Assembly (NCBI GenBank): GCA_013388685.1
Contig: JACAET010000012.1
Location: 1 to 49,813 of the forward strand
DNA from: Chloroflexota bacterium
GTDB lineage: Bacteria; Chloroflexota; Anaerolineae; Anaerolineales; Villigracilaceae
Length of the DNA: 49,813 nt
Direction: 5' to 3'
The notes under the pieces are model-generated. The model searched no databases, had not been told where the DNA came from, and saw only the letters and a program-made list of their open reading frames with translations. Below are positions 14,801-23,251 of this stretch, in pieces (within the stretch, counting starts at the first letter, position 1; each line of letters opens with the position of its first letter). The translations under genes and the position numbers were made by a program.

Positions 14801-15534
14801 ACACGATTCAGATCGTGATGAGACAGGGCACGGGCAATGGTGAGGGCATAAACATCCTTTGCGCCAGCCGCCAACAAAGCCTCGGCGCCGGATTGAAGCG
14901 TGGAACCGGTGGTCGCCACATCATCCATCAAAAGGACAGACTGGCCGTTCACGATTGCCGTATTCGCCTGATATGCTTTCGAGACGTTTTCCCTGCGCTG
15001 GGCAATCTTCAAGCCAACCTGAGAGCGGGTCTCGCGGGATTTCCGTAAGCCGTGCGGGGCGTATCGTATTCCAAGTTCATAGGCAAGCGGCCGCGCCACC
15101 AGGGCAACCTGATTATACCCTCGCTCTCTGAGACGCTTTTTGCCCAAAGGGACAGGAATCAGAAGTTCCACAGGAAACCCCAATGAATGCACAAAGCCTG
15201 CCATTTGTTGCGCAAGCGCGTCTCCAATTCCGATGTTGCGGCGATATTTTAGAGCATGAAGAGCATTCTGCACCGGAAAATCAAAAACCGCCCAAGATCG
15301 CAACGCCCGGTATGCGGGAGGATTCGATCTGCAAGAATCGCAAAAGACAGCCCCTTTCGTCGGTATTCCGCAAATTTCACAGAGCGGTTTTTCGAGCCGC
15401 GGTACGCGTGACTGACAATCATGGCACCAGCGGGACCCGGGTTTGCCGCACCCTCCACAAGCAGGCGGGAAAAGGAGATCAATCCCGCTCCAGGTCCATC
15501 GCCAAATACGATACAACCACAGAATTTTAGACAC
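14797..15534 (-). CDS. comF: ComF-family phosphoribosyltransferase-like protein
   Basis: This 245-residue protein has the double-zinc-ribbon N-terminus of ComF proteins (CGGCGKPG, WCHDC, CEICG, FCDSC) and a C-terminal phosphoribosyltransferase fold with PVPLGKKRLRERGYNQ and the PRPP loop VLLMDDVATTGSTL. In naturally competent bacteria ComF helps single-stranded DNA enter the cytoplasm; in others its role is unclear. The start is GTG, with no strong ribosome site. It lies 20 bases after tadC and may be the last gene of that operon, which would place it beside pilus functions that can also serve DNA uptake. Confidence 0.9.
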   Translation of the reverse strand: MSKILWLYRIWRWTWSGIDLLFPPACGGCGKPGSRWCHDCQSRVPRLEKPLCEICGIPTKGAVFCDSCRSNPPAYRALRSWAVFDFPVQNALHALKYRRNIGIGDALAQQMAGFVHSLGFPVELLIPVPLGKKRLRERGYNQVALVARPLAYELGIRYAPHGLRKSRETRSQVGLKIAQRRENVSKAYQANTAIVNGQSVLLMDDVATTGSTLQSGAEALLAAGAKDVYALTIARALSHHDLNRV

Positions 15535-15554
15535 AAGCAGGTTACGTCAATGAG

Positions 15555-16499
15555 CTATCCAAGGGAAATCATGATTTGTAATGCAGCCGGGGTCAAAATG
15601 ATGATCATGATAGTTGGGAACATCAGAAACGCCATCGGCAGAACCATCTTTACCGGGGCTTTGTGTGCCTCTTCTTCAGCGCGCTGGCGGCGTTTCACAC
15701 GCATCTGGTCGGATTGAATGCGCAGGATTTTTGCCATGCTGACACCGAGCTGTTCACTTTGTATGATTGCCGCCACAAAACTTGTCATTTCCGTAATGTC
15801 CAGACGGTCAGCCATATCTCTCAAAGCGTCCCTGCGGGGTTTGCCAAGCTGGATTTCGCGAATCACACGGGCAAAAGCCAGGGAAAGCTGGTTATCCCAT
15901 TTTTCACTGACCTTTGACAGCGCCGCATCGAACCCCAGCCCCGCCTCGACACAGATGGTCAGAAGATCCAATGCGTCGGGCATTGCCTTGCGAATTTCCT
16001 TCTGGCGATTGGTGATCTTGCTCGTCAGCATCAGATGCGGCAGGAAAAATCCGCCAAATGTTGCGCCAAAGATATATAAAGCATTGTCGCTGAGATTCGG
16101 GGTCTCGCCCAGCATCGCCAACGCTGTGATCAAACCGCCAAAGACAACGCCCAAAATAAACCGAATAGCGAGAAAGGTTGCAGCATCAATGGGCCAGGGG
16201 TTCCCAGCGAGTTCCATTTTCCTGGCGGTATCCTGAATCGCCTTTTGAGGGGTGAAACGCGCCGAAATCTCGCCGATTTTCCTGATGATCGGAAAAATGA
16301 CACGCTCGGAAAACGGTTGCGAAAGTTCGATTTCTTCGAGCGATGCGACTTCCCCGCTTTGAAGGTATTCAGCGAGGCGGGCTTGCAGGGGGTCTTCTTC
16401 CTCTTCGGCTCTTTGCCGCAGACTCACCGATATCACGCCAATGACAATCAACAGGATAAACAGGATACCGGCGATAATCAAGATCGCAGTCAGGTTCAT
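15555..16499 (-). CDS. tadC: Tad secretion platform protein TadC
   Basis: This 314-residue inner membrane protein belongs to the GspF/T2SF family and, with TadB, forms the platform on which Flp pilins are assembled by the TadA motor. Membrane segments are visible at about 5-25, 110-150 and 285-310, with the cytoplasmic GspF domain (RKAMPDALDLLTICVEAGLG) between. ATG 16499 is two bases after the tadB stop; the upstream frame is a shadow of tadB. Ends with ALQIMISLG. Confidence 0.9.
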   Translation of the reverse strand: MNLTAILIIAGILFILLIVIGVISVSLRQRAEEEEDPLQARLAEYLQSGEVASLEEIELSQPFSERVIFPIIRKIGEISARFTPQKAIQDTARKMELAGNPWPIDAATFLAIRFILGVVFGGLITALAMLGETPNLSDNALYIFGATFGGFFLPHLMLTSKITNRQKEIRKAMPDALDLLTICVEAGLGFDAALSKVSEKWDNQLSLAFARVIREIQLGKPRRDALRDMADRLDITEMTSFVAAIIQSEQLGVSMAKILRIQSDQMRVKRRQRAEEEAHKAPVKMVLPMAFLMFPTIMIIILTPAALQIMISLG

Positions 16500-16501
16500 A
16501 A

Positions 16502-17473
16502 CTACACCTCTATATCCGCTATCTTCATCATGACGAAATAGCCTGCGAGGATCAACCCGACAATGACGGCAATCGCAATGATCCCGCAAAGGGGCTGTCC
16601 AAGAAACGGGTTCGGGGCAAAGAACGTTCCAATGTATTCAGGGCTGATAAACCAAAGTGCAAGTCCTAATCCCAGAGGGATCAGCGAAAGAATCGTACCC
16701 GAGGCACGAACATTGGCGGTCATTACCCGGATTTCCCCTTTGATTCTTACGCGTTCACGAATGGTAAAGGAAATGGTATCCAGAATTTCAGAAAGATTAC
16801 CACCCACTTCCCTCTGCACATTAATGGCAGTAATCACAAAATCAAGGTCGTCGCTCGGAATACGACGAAAAAGGTTTTCGAGCGCCTTTTCCATCGGAAT
16901 TCCAATCTGCATTTCCTGCACCACACGGCGAAATTCATCGGAAATCGGGGAGGGCAATTCGCGGCTGACCGCTTCCATTGCCTGCATGGTCGAATAACCG
17001 GCGCGCAGACCGTTAACCATAAGGTTCAACATATCGCCCAGCTGGTCGTCGAACTTTCTGATTCTGGCAACCTGCTGACGCTTCACATAGAAACGCGGCA
17101 CAAAAAAACCCACCACAGCACCGATCAGAAAAGAAATCAAACCTCCATTCGGTTGGAGAATAAACGCAATCAAGCCCAATCCGAGAGTGGAGATGAAGAC
17201 CAGGGCATAATACTCGGCGACTTTAAATTTGAGATCTGCGCGCGCCAGTTCGCGCGCCACCCGGTCGCCCATGGATGAACTTGCGACCCGGCGATTGATC
17301 CATTCTGTAACCAGCGAACGAGCCGCCGCGTCGCTGGTCTCCTTCGAAACTTCGTCCTCGCCCAATTGACCCAGGCGTTCGTCCACCAATGATCGTTCGC
17401 TGGCGATGGTGACCACCACGCCGATGATCAGGAGGATCAGGATCAAAACGCCGCCAATCAAAAGTAGATTCAT
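16502..17473 (-). CDS. tadB: Tad secretion platform protein TadB
   Basis: This 323-residue membrane protein is the partner of TadC in the GspF/T2SF family. It has an N-terminal membrane segment (3-24), two more at about 90-125 and two near the C-terminus, flanking the GspF domain with QLGDMLNLMVNGLRAGYSTM and INVQREVGGNLSEILDTIS. The gene is between tadA and tadC with gaps of 20 and 2 bases, the conserved tadA-tadB-tadC order. Confidence 0.92.
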   Translation of the reverse strand: MNLLLIGGVLILILLIIGVVVTIASERSLVDERLGQLGEDEVSKETSDAAARSLVTEWINRRVASSSMGDRVARELARADLKFKVAEYYALVFISTLGLGLIAFILQPNGGLISFLIGAVVGFFVPRFYVKRQQVARIRKFDDQLGDMLNLMVNGLRAGYSTMQAMEAVSRELPSPISDEFRRVVQEMQIGIPMEKALENLFRRIPSDDLDFVITAINVQREVGGNLSEILDTISFTIRERVRIKGEIRVMTANVRASGTILSLIPLGLGLALWFISPEYIGTFFAPNPFLGQPLCGIIAIAVIVGLILAGYFVMMKIADIEV

Positions 17474-17493
17474 AGCCTCAACCCGTCGGCATA

Positions 17494-18906
17494 CTAATAA
17501 CGACGACGCTCGCCGATGCCAAAGATGGACGGCGGCAGATTAATTCCCGCCGCTTCGATCTTGTCCATGAATTTCGGTCTAAGCCCCGTCGGGCGCAAAC
17601 GACCGATTACCTTGCCCGCTTCCACGCCCGTTTGTTCGAATACAAACAGATCGGTCATGGTGATCACATCGCCCTCCATGCCGCTGACTTCGGTGATATG
17701 CGTCACCTTACGCGTACCGTCGCGCATGCGAGCCTGTTGGCAGATGACATCAATGGCGCTTGCCGCCTGTTCACGAATGGCGCGTACGGGCAAATCCATG
17801 CCCGCCATCAAGCACATGGTTTCCACACGAGAGAGGGCATCGCGAGGCGAGTTGGCGTGGGCGGTGGTCATCGAGCCGTCATGACCCGTGTTCATCGCCT
17901 GGAGCATATCCAAAGTCTCTCCGCCGCGGCATTCACCCACGATGATCCTTTCGGGACGCATACGCAGGGAGTTGATCACCAGGTCACGAATTGTAATTTC
18001 GCCGCGCCCTTCGATGTTGGGAGGACGCGATTCCAAAGTCACGACATGTTCCTGGCGCAACTGCAGCTCGGCGGCATTTTCGATCGTGATGATTCTTTCG
18101 TCGTCGGGAATAAACCCGGACAATATATTCAACAGGGTCGTTTTTCCCGAACCTGTGCCGCCGGAAATCAGGATGTTCAAGCGGGCTTCCACGCACGCCT
18201 TCAGGAATTGGACGGCTTCATGCGTGATCGAGCCGAATTGAATGATTTGTTCGACAGTAATCGGGTTTTTCGAGAATTTGCGGATGGTCAGGGTGGGACC
18301 GACGAGGGAGATGGGGGGGATGACGGCATTCACACGGGAACCATCCGGCAGGCGCGCATCCACATACGGGCTGGACTCGTCAATACGACGTCCCAGCGGT
18401 GCGACGATGCGATCAATGACACGCATGACATGGTCGTTGTTTTCGAAAGTCACCGGAACGCGGTGCAATTTGCCCTTTCGTTCGATGTACACGTTCTTCG
18501 GTCCGTTCACCATGACTTCGGTGATGGTGTCGTCTTCCAACAATGGCTGCAATGGACCAAGACCGAGTATTTCTGCGGCGATTTGTTCGAACAAACGGGC
18601 ACGTTCGGGCCTCGACAAAACAATGTTTTCTTCGGCAAGTATTTGCTCGAACAGGTCTTGAATGGTCCGACGCACCTCATCGGTCCGCGTAATATCCATG
18701 GTGGGATCCAGTTCGGAGAGAAGTTTATTCTGCACGCGCGTCTTGAGGTCGAAGTAGGAACCGGCTTGCGGAGAGGTAATCGGCGCGTTCACTCGCCTCG
18801 ATTGCAAAGAGGACAGGCGCGAGCCCTCGCCTTCCTGTCCGGAAGATTGTCCCCCTCCTGAAGAAGAACCTCCCTGTCCCTGTTCAATTCTCTTTAGAAG
18901 AGACAT
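17494..18906 (-). CDS. tadA: Tad pilus assembly ATPase TadA (CpaF)
   Basis: This 470-residue hexameric ATPase powers Flp pilus assembly. After a low-complexity Gly/Ser/Gln start (1-35) comes the N-terminal domain (60-220, with EILGLGPLQPLLED) and the secretion ATPase core: Walker A SGGTGSGKTT with K255, the Asp box (IITIENAAEL), Walker B region (MRPERIIVGECRGGE) and the His box (MTTAHANSPRDAL). Length and order match the CpaF branch of type II/IV secretion ATPases. It is followed by tadB and tadC in the same operon. No ribosome-binding oddity noted. Confidence 0.95.
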   Translation of the reverse strand: MSLLKRIEQGQGGSSSGGGQSSGQEGEGSRLSSLQSRRVNAPITSPQAGSYFDLKTRVQNKLLSELDPTMDITRTDEVRRTIQDLFEQILAEENIVLSRPERARLFEQIAAEILGLGPLQPLLEDDTITEVMVNGPKNVYIERKGKLHRVPVTFENNDHVMRVIDRIVAPLGRRIDESSPYVDARLPDGSRVNAVIPPISLVGPTLTIRKFSKNPITVEQIIQFGSITHEAVQFLKACVEARLNILISGGTGSGKTTLLNILSGFIPDDERIITIENAAELQLRQEHVVTLESRPPNIEGRGEITIRDLVINSLRMRPERIIVGECRGGETLDMLQAMNTGHDGSMTTAHANSPRDALSRVETMCLMAGMDLPVRAIREQAASAIDVICQQARMRDGTRKVTHITEVSGMEGDVITMTDLFVFEQTGVEAGKVIGRLRPTGLRPKFMDKIEAAGINLPPSIFGIGERRRY

Positions 18907-18944
18907 ATCTTTTCATCTCCTTAAACGTACAAATAAAACGCGGG

Positions 18945-20162
18945 TTATCCGTTGCCCGAATTTTGTGCGGCAATTCTCGTGCGAACCGCGTCGGCAAGGG
19001 ATGCCACGCCGCGCGCAATCGGCTGGCTCTTATTATCCAGGACAAAAGGAACGCCACGGTTGACCGCCTTGACCGCCGTGGGGTCGTCGGCGGGGATGAC
19101 CAGGACGACCTCCTGTTTCAGATTTTCCGCCACGCGTTCGGGGGTGATGTTGACCTTTTTGTCGAAGCGATTCATGATGAACATGACCCGGTCGCGAGGC
19201 ACCCCAAGATTCTGCAATACATCCAGGAAGAGGCGGCAATTTTTGATGGCGGGAATATCCTGCGTGGTAACCAGCACGATGAGATCGCTAACGTCAATGG
19301 TCCCCAGTGTAAGGTCGGTAAGAATGGGCGCAGTATCCACAATCACATAGGCATACAATTGGGTCAGATACTCGAGCAACTTTGAAAATTGATTGCTGGT
19401 AATCTTTTCGGCATATTCGGGACGGGTGGGGGCGGCCAGAATGTGCAAGCCCGACGCCGAATGTTTGACCATGACTTCTTCGACAATATCGGCATCCAGT
19501 TCGTCGGCGCGTGGAGCGAGATCCAGCACGGTATTCTTGCCTTGTTCATTGACAAAGACCGCCACATCGCCGAATTGAAGATTGCCGTCCACCAGAACGA
19601 CTCGGGTATCGGGGTTGTGTAAAGACAAAGCGAGGTTTACAGCCAGGGTGGTACATCCGGTACCGCCTTTGGGGCTGTAGACCACCACGATTTTTCCTTT
19701 CGGTCCTCCATAACTTGCAGCGATTCCCGGCACGCCGGGAATTGGAGCGACTTGCACACGGGCGGCTTTCGACTTTTCGACCTGCGCCATTTGTCCGGCA
19801 CGGCGTATTGCAGAAATCAACTCGTCGCCCATGGGAGGCTTGGTCAAAAAATCGCGCGCGCCAGCCAGCATGGCGCGACGCATATAATTCTGGTCGCTTT
19901 GCACCGATAGAATGATCACCTGGATAGCCTGGTGCTTTGCGCGGATCGCCTCTGTCGCGGCGATGCCGTCCATATCCGGCATGTTGATGTCCATCAAGAC
20001 GACATCCGGGTTTAGGTCTTGTGAGGCTTGAATCGCCTCTTTACCGGTGCGAGCCACTCCAACCACTTCGACATCTCCTTCGAATTGAAGGAGTTTCTTC
20101 ACGTTCTCGCGCGTTTCAGAGACGTCATCCACAATCAGTACGCGAATTTTTTCACCCGGCAT
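18945..20162 (-). CDS. CpaE/TadZ-like protein: receiver domain plus ParA-like ATPase
   Basis: This 405-residue protein directs assembly of Tad pili to a place in the cell. Residues 1-125 are a response-regulator receiver with the acidic pair D12-D13, the phospho-acceptor D58 (VVLMDINMPDMDG), and the lysine in DFLTKPP, so it looks able to be phosphorylated, unlike many CpaE receivers. From about 160 a MinD/ParA ATPase follows, with deviant Walker A KGGTGCTT, VLVDGNLQFGDVA and VIVDTAP. ATG 20162 is preferred over the frame extension (MRCSN) because it is preceded by a GAGGTG site. It lies between cpaB and tadA. A transcription-regulator role is unlikely, as there is no output DNA-binding domain. 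Confidence 0.88.
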   Translation of the reverse strand: MPGEKIRVLIVDDVSETRENVKKLLQFEGDVEVVGVARTGKEAIQASQDLNPDVVLMDINMPDMDGIAATEAIRAKHQAIQVIILSVQSDQNYMRRAMLAGARDFLTKPPMGDELISAIRRAGQMAQVEKSKAARVQVAPIPGVPGIAASYGGPKGKIVVVYSPKGGTGCTTLAVNLALSLHNPDTRVVLVDGNLQFGDVAVFVNEQGKNTVLDLAPRADELDADIVEEVMVKHSASGLHILAAPTRPEYAEKITSNQFSKLLEYLTQLYAYVIVDTAPILTDLTLGTIDVSDLIVLVTTQDIPAIKNCRLFLDVLQNLGVPRDRVMFIMNRFDKKVNITPERVAENLKQEVVLVIPADDPTAVKAVNRGVPFVLDNKSQPIARGVASLADAVRTRIAAQNSGNG

Positions 20163-20182
20163 ATTGGAGCACCTCAAACATG

Positions 20183-21259
20183 CTATTGTTGCGGCAGATC
20201 GTTGGGTAATACGGGCGGGGCGAGTAAATCAATGCGATTATTCTGGGCATAAGGAAGTTTGGACGGCAGGGAGATATTGTATTGCGTCAGGATACTGGTC
20301 AACGTGGCAGATTGCGCGTCGATCCGCGAGTTGTCGTTCGGGTTACGCAGAGCCATGGAAAACACTGCCCCGCTGTACACAAAATAGTTCAAGGCAATCG
20401 AGTCCTGCGGCGAAACCATCAACGTGATGATATCGGGTTTTTGGTTCGTCTGGGTGGTTACGGCAGGCGCGTTCGGGTCCTGTTGTGTCTGGGTGGTCAC
20501 AGGCTGTGGCTGATCGAGTTCGAAATCCCCCAGATTCAACACAACGACATCCTGCAGAACGATCTGACAGACCAAACGGGGACGTTGGGGTTCGGAGGGA
20601 ACCACATAGATTGGTTTTTGGAAAGTTGGGTCGAGTTCGGTGCGACCTTGACGCGCTGGCTGCTCCTGGGTAAGGGGGTCTATAGTAATCGTCGCCCGGG
20701 CGTCGGCAGGGAAGAAGATGTCGCTCATCGAGGAAAGGTAATTGGGAAGTATGGTCTGATACGCCGGATCAACATCCACCAAGGTCATACAGATATTCAC
20801 GTTGATATGCGCGCCCGTTGTGATGGAATATGCCGCCGTGGAAAGGCGATCGGCGGGAATGGATACTGCCACCATGCCCGCGGGAACCTGCAAAGACCAG
20901 CGCGGCGGAGGCAGGTCGCCGGGACCAGCGCCGACCATAGAGGAGGTAATCAAGGTGCCTTGTTCAAGCGAAAAACGGGCGGTTTGACCGACCAGATTTT
21001 GTTCCTCGCCCACCTCGAACATGACTTCCGCAACATTCTCCGGCGGTAATGAGAAGGTGCTCAACATTTCCTGGGTGATTTCCGTGCCTTGAGGAATGTT
21101 CTGCGCGGCATAATAAACCTGCCTGGTCACCGTCTCAGTGACAATGACCGACGGTCCTCCTCCTCCGCCCAGAATTTGAGGTCCGATGGCGAAGTACACC
21201 AAAGCGAGACCGACAAATACGATCAAAACGAGCAACAACAAAATTCTTCCGCGACGCAT
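20183..21259 (-). CDS. cpaB: Flp pilus assembly protein CpaB (RcpC)
   Basis: This 358-residue protein has one N-terminal membrane segment (about 6-27) and an outward SAF-like domain with QVYYAAQNIPQGTEITQEML and a second RcpC region (VPAGMVAVSIPADRLSTAAY). The part from about 200 is Pro/Gln/Thr-rich with a repeated TTQTQQDPNAP/TTQTNQKPD pattern. In diderm bacteria CpaB assists the secretin; here, with no secretin gene in the window, it may act in the cell wall. It is the first gene of the operon, with AGAAGGAG before the start. C-terminal residues show no second membrane segment. Confidence 0.85.
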   Translation of the reverse strand: MRRGRILLLLVLIVFVGLALVYFAIGPQILGGGGGPSVIVTETVTRQVYYAAQNIPQGTEITQEMLSTFSLPPENVAEVMFEVGEEQNLVGQTARFSLEQGTLITSSMVGAGPGDLPPPRWSLQVPAGMVAVSIPADRLSTAAYSITTGAHINVNICMTLVDVDPAYQTILPNYLSSMSDIFFPADARATITIDPLTQEQPARQGRTELDPTFQKPIYVVPSEPQRPRLVCQIVLQDVVVLNLGDFELDQPQPVTTQTQQDPNAPAVTTQTNQKPDIITLMVSPQDSIALNYFVYSGAVFSMALRNPNDNSRIDAQSATLTSILTQYNISLPSKLPYAQNNRIDLLAPPVLPNDLPQQ

Positions 21260-21316
21260 AGGATATTCTCCTTCTACAGTCTTCGCCTGGTATTCTGGCG
21301 AATGTGTCAGTTAATT

Positions 21317-21344
21317 ATTATACAGTATAACCCCAAAACTTGAA
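21317..21344 (-). promoter_or_regulatory. Promoter of the Tad operon
   Basis: On the minus strand TTCAAG (21339-21344), a 16-base spacer and a perfect TATAAT (21317-21322) precede cpaB by about 57 bases. The leader holds a small inverted repeat, TTCGCC (21282-21287) with GGCGAA (21297-21302). Confidence 0.55.
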
Positions 21345-21356
21345 CGACCTTTTGGT

Positions 21357-21388
21357 AAAAAAGTAAGGCTCCGCCGCCTGACAGAGCC
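21357..21388 (-). terminator. Terminator of the two-component operon
   Basis: On the minus strand GGCTC (21384-21388) pairs with GAGCC (21367-21371), followed by TTAC and six T (21357-21362). It lies 32 bases after the kinase stop and ahead of the Tad promoter. Confidence 0.6.
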
Positions 21389-21419
21389 GAAATCGTGCCC
21401 AATTTTGCGCGATCGGGTC

Positions 21420-22445
21420 CTACGAACGGGCAGGAACCGTAAATGTGACTCGTGTGCCTCTTCCGATGGAGCTATCCACATCGAAAGACCCGCCCAGCAT
21501 TTCCGCCCGCTCGCGAATTAACTTGAGCCCAAGGCTGTTTCCCTGCTGGACCGCGTCCGGGTCGAAGCCCCGTCCATTATCATCCACGCTGACGCGCACC
21601 CGATCGTCACCCATGTCCAGCATTACCTTGACCTGGGTTGCCTGGCTGTGACGGGCGGCATTTCCTAATAATTCCTGAAGAGCTCGAAACATCATCACCT
21701 CCAGATAAGGTTCCAGCCGCCGTTCGTTGCCTGTTACCGTTACGATTACATCCAATGAGGCTTGTTCCTTGAACGCATCCGCGTAGCGGCGGACGGTCGG
21801 CACGAGCCCCAGATCATCCAGCATCATCGGACGGAGTTCAAAAATGAAGTTCCGCACTTTTTGAAAGGTTCCCATGGCGGACGATTTCAAATTATTGAGT
21901 TCTTCCTTTGCCCGGGCGGTATCGACATCGAACAAGCGCATGGCGATTTCGGTTTGAAGGATAAAATTGGAAAGCGCCTGGGCGGGGCCATCGTGCATTT
22001 GGCGCGAGAGGCGCTGGCGCTCCATTTCCTGGGCGTTAACCAGCATTTCCACGCTTGTCATCGTCCCTTTTGCGGCGCCGGGCGAGGAGGCAGAAGCGGC
22101 ACCCGCGCCGGTATTGGGTATGGTTTTTTCGAGTATTGCTTTAAGACGATCGAGATGGTTTTTTTCCGCCTGTAATTTCTCCAACTGCCCGCGCATGACG
22201 AAGAGCCGTTGTTGGGCGTCCAGGGCGGAGTCGTAGGCGCTGCGAATTTCCTGTGCCGGCATGGAGTCGAGTTGTCCCTGCACCTGTTGGAGATGAGTTG
22301 TGATTGCGGCGTTTCGCTGCGATAGTTTCGCCAATTCTCCCTGGCTTTGTTCGATCATCAGCGTAATTTCACGCAGGGAGCGAACGGTCTCGTCCAGTTC
22401 CCGCTGAAGGTCCAATTCGCCGCCAGATAGATTTTCCAAGACCAT
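21420..22445 (-). CDS. DegS-like sensor histidine kinase (soluble)
   Basis: This 341-residue kinase has no membrane segment. Residues 1-110 form a long coiled coil, then an Ala/Gly/Ser linker. The HisKA_3 box RQRLSRQMHDGPAQALSN puts the phosphorylated histidine at H151. The ATPase domain follows with ELLGNAARHSQAT (N box), VDDNGRGFDP (G1) and LGLKLIRERAEMLGG. This is the NarL/DegS class, which phosphorylates LuxR-type regulators such as the one encoded three bases upstream in the same operon. The signal is presumably cytoplasmic. It is next to the Tad operon, which may be a target. Confidence 0.92.
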   Translation of the reverse strand: MVLENLSGGELDLQRELDETVRSLREITLMIEQSQGELAKLSQRNAAITTHLQQVQGQLDSMPAQEIRSAYDSALDAQQRLFVMRGQLEKLQAEKNHLDRLKAILEKTIPNTGAGAASASSPGAAKGTMTSVEMLVNAQEMERQRLSRQMHDGPAQALSNFILQTEIAMRLFDVDTARAKEELNNLKSSAMGTFQKVRNFIFELRPMMLDDLGLVPTVRRYADAFKEQASLDVIVTVTGNERRLEPYLEVMMFRALQELLGNAARHSQATQVKVMLDMGDDRVRVSVDDNGRGFDPDAVQQGNSLGLKLIRERAEMLGGSFDVDSSIGRGTRVTFTVPARS

Positions 22446-22448
22446 GGA

Positions 22449-23150
22449 TCACTCCTGAGATTTTATGGCTGAATCTTGCAGTTTTACCCAGCCGCGTTTC
22501 AAGGCATAAACGACTGCTTGTGTGCGATCTTCCACGCTAAATTTTCGCAGGATGGAGGTGACATGGTTTTTGACCGTTTGGTGACTGATACCGAGCAGGT
22601 TCGCAATTTCCTTGTTGCTCATGCCGCGCACCACACAGGAGAGGACTTCCATTTCACGATCCGAAAGCGGATGGAACGGCAAGCCCGGCTCGCTATAGGA
22701 TTTGCGCGCTCCCTCCATTTGGTCGTCAATCCAGGCATCCAATTCACGCTTCGTGAAGATGTTCCCTGCGATGGCGAATTTTCCGTCTGCCACAGCGCGC
22801 ACGGTGCGCGCCAGAGCCTCGGGTTGAATTTCTTTGGCGCAATACCCCGCCGCGCCCGCCAGCACCGCGTGGATTGCCTGTTCGATGTCGTCGTAACCGG
22901 TCAACAAAACCACGCGCGTCGGCAAGTGTTCGGATGTCACCTGATGGGTCACTTGTTGCCCATTCATTTCGGGCATGTTCACATCGAGAATGGCAACCAT
23001 CGGTTTCAAGGAGCGAATTTGAGTCAGAGCCTCCTGCCCATTCGCCGCCTGGGCGACAATGCGAAAATCCTTCTCAAGCGATAATGCCTCCACCACGCCC
23101 TGGCGAAATAACGGATGGTCATCGGCAACGAGCAGTGTTAGTTCTTTCAT
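22449..23150 (-). CDS. NarL/DegU-type response regulator
   Basis: This 233-residue regulator has a receiver domain (acidic pair D10-D11, phospho-acceptor D56 in AILDVNMPEMNG, lysine in YCAKE) and a C-terminal LuxR-type helix-turn-helix (about 165-225, LSDREMEVLSCVVRGMSNKE then IANLLGISHQTVKNHVTSIL). It is followed after three bases by its kinase, and precedes the Tad operon by one transcript. Target promoters cannot be read from the sequence. Confidence 0.94.
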   Translation of the reverse strand: MKELTLLVADDHPLFRQGVVEALSLEKDFRIVAQAANGQEALTQIRSLKPMVAILDVNMPEMNGQQVTHQVTSEHLPTRVVLLTGYDDIEQAIHAVLAGAAGYCAKEIQPEALARTVRAVADGKFAIAGNIFTKRELDAWIDDQMEGARKSYSEPGLPFHPLSDREMEVLSCVVRGMSNKEIANLLGISHQTVKNHVTSILRKFSVEDRTQAVVYALKRGWVKLQDSAIKSQE

Positions 23151-23183
23151 TTTTGCCTGATCCCTGGAATTGGTCTTGGCAGG

Positions 23184-23212
23184 AGTATAGCACAGTCGCC
23201 CCGGACGGGCAA
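23184..23212 (-). promoter_or_regulatory. Promoter of the two-component operon
   Basis: On the minus strand TTGCCC (23207-23212), a 17-base spacer and TATACT (23184-23189) form a good sigma-70 promoter about 33 bases before the response-regulator start. Confidence 0.6.
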
Positions 23213-23251
23213 TTAAACATTTTATTCATGCATGCCAATTCCATGATAGGT

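Noticed and set aside
17632..18861. Long plus-strand frame of 409 codons opposite tadA
   Set aside because: It is the antisense shadow of a clear TadA ATPase; its composition (His, Gly, Asp-rich) matches no domain.
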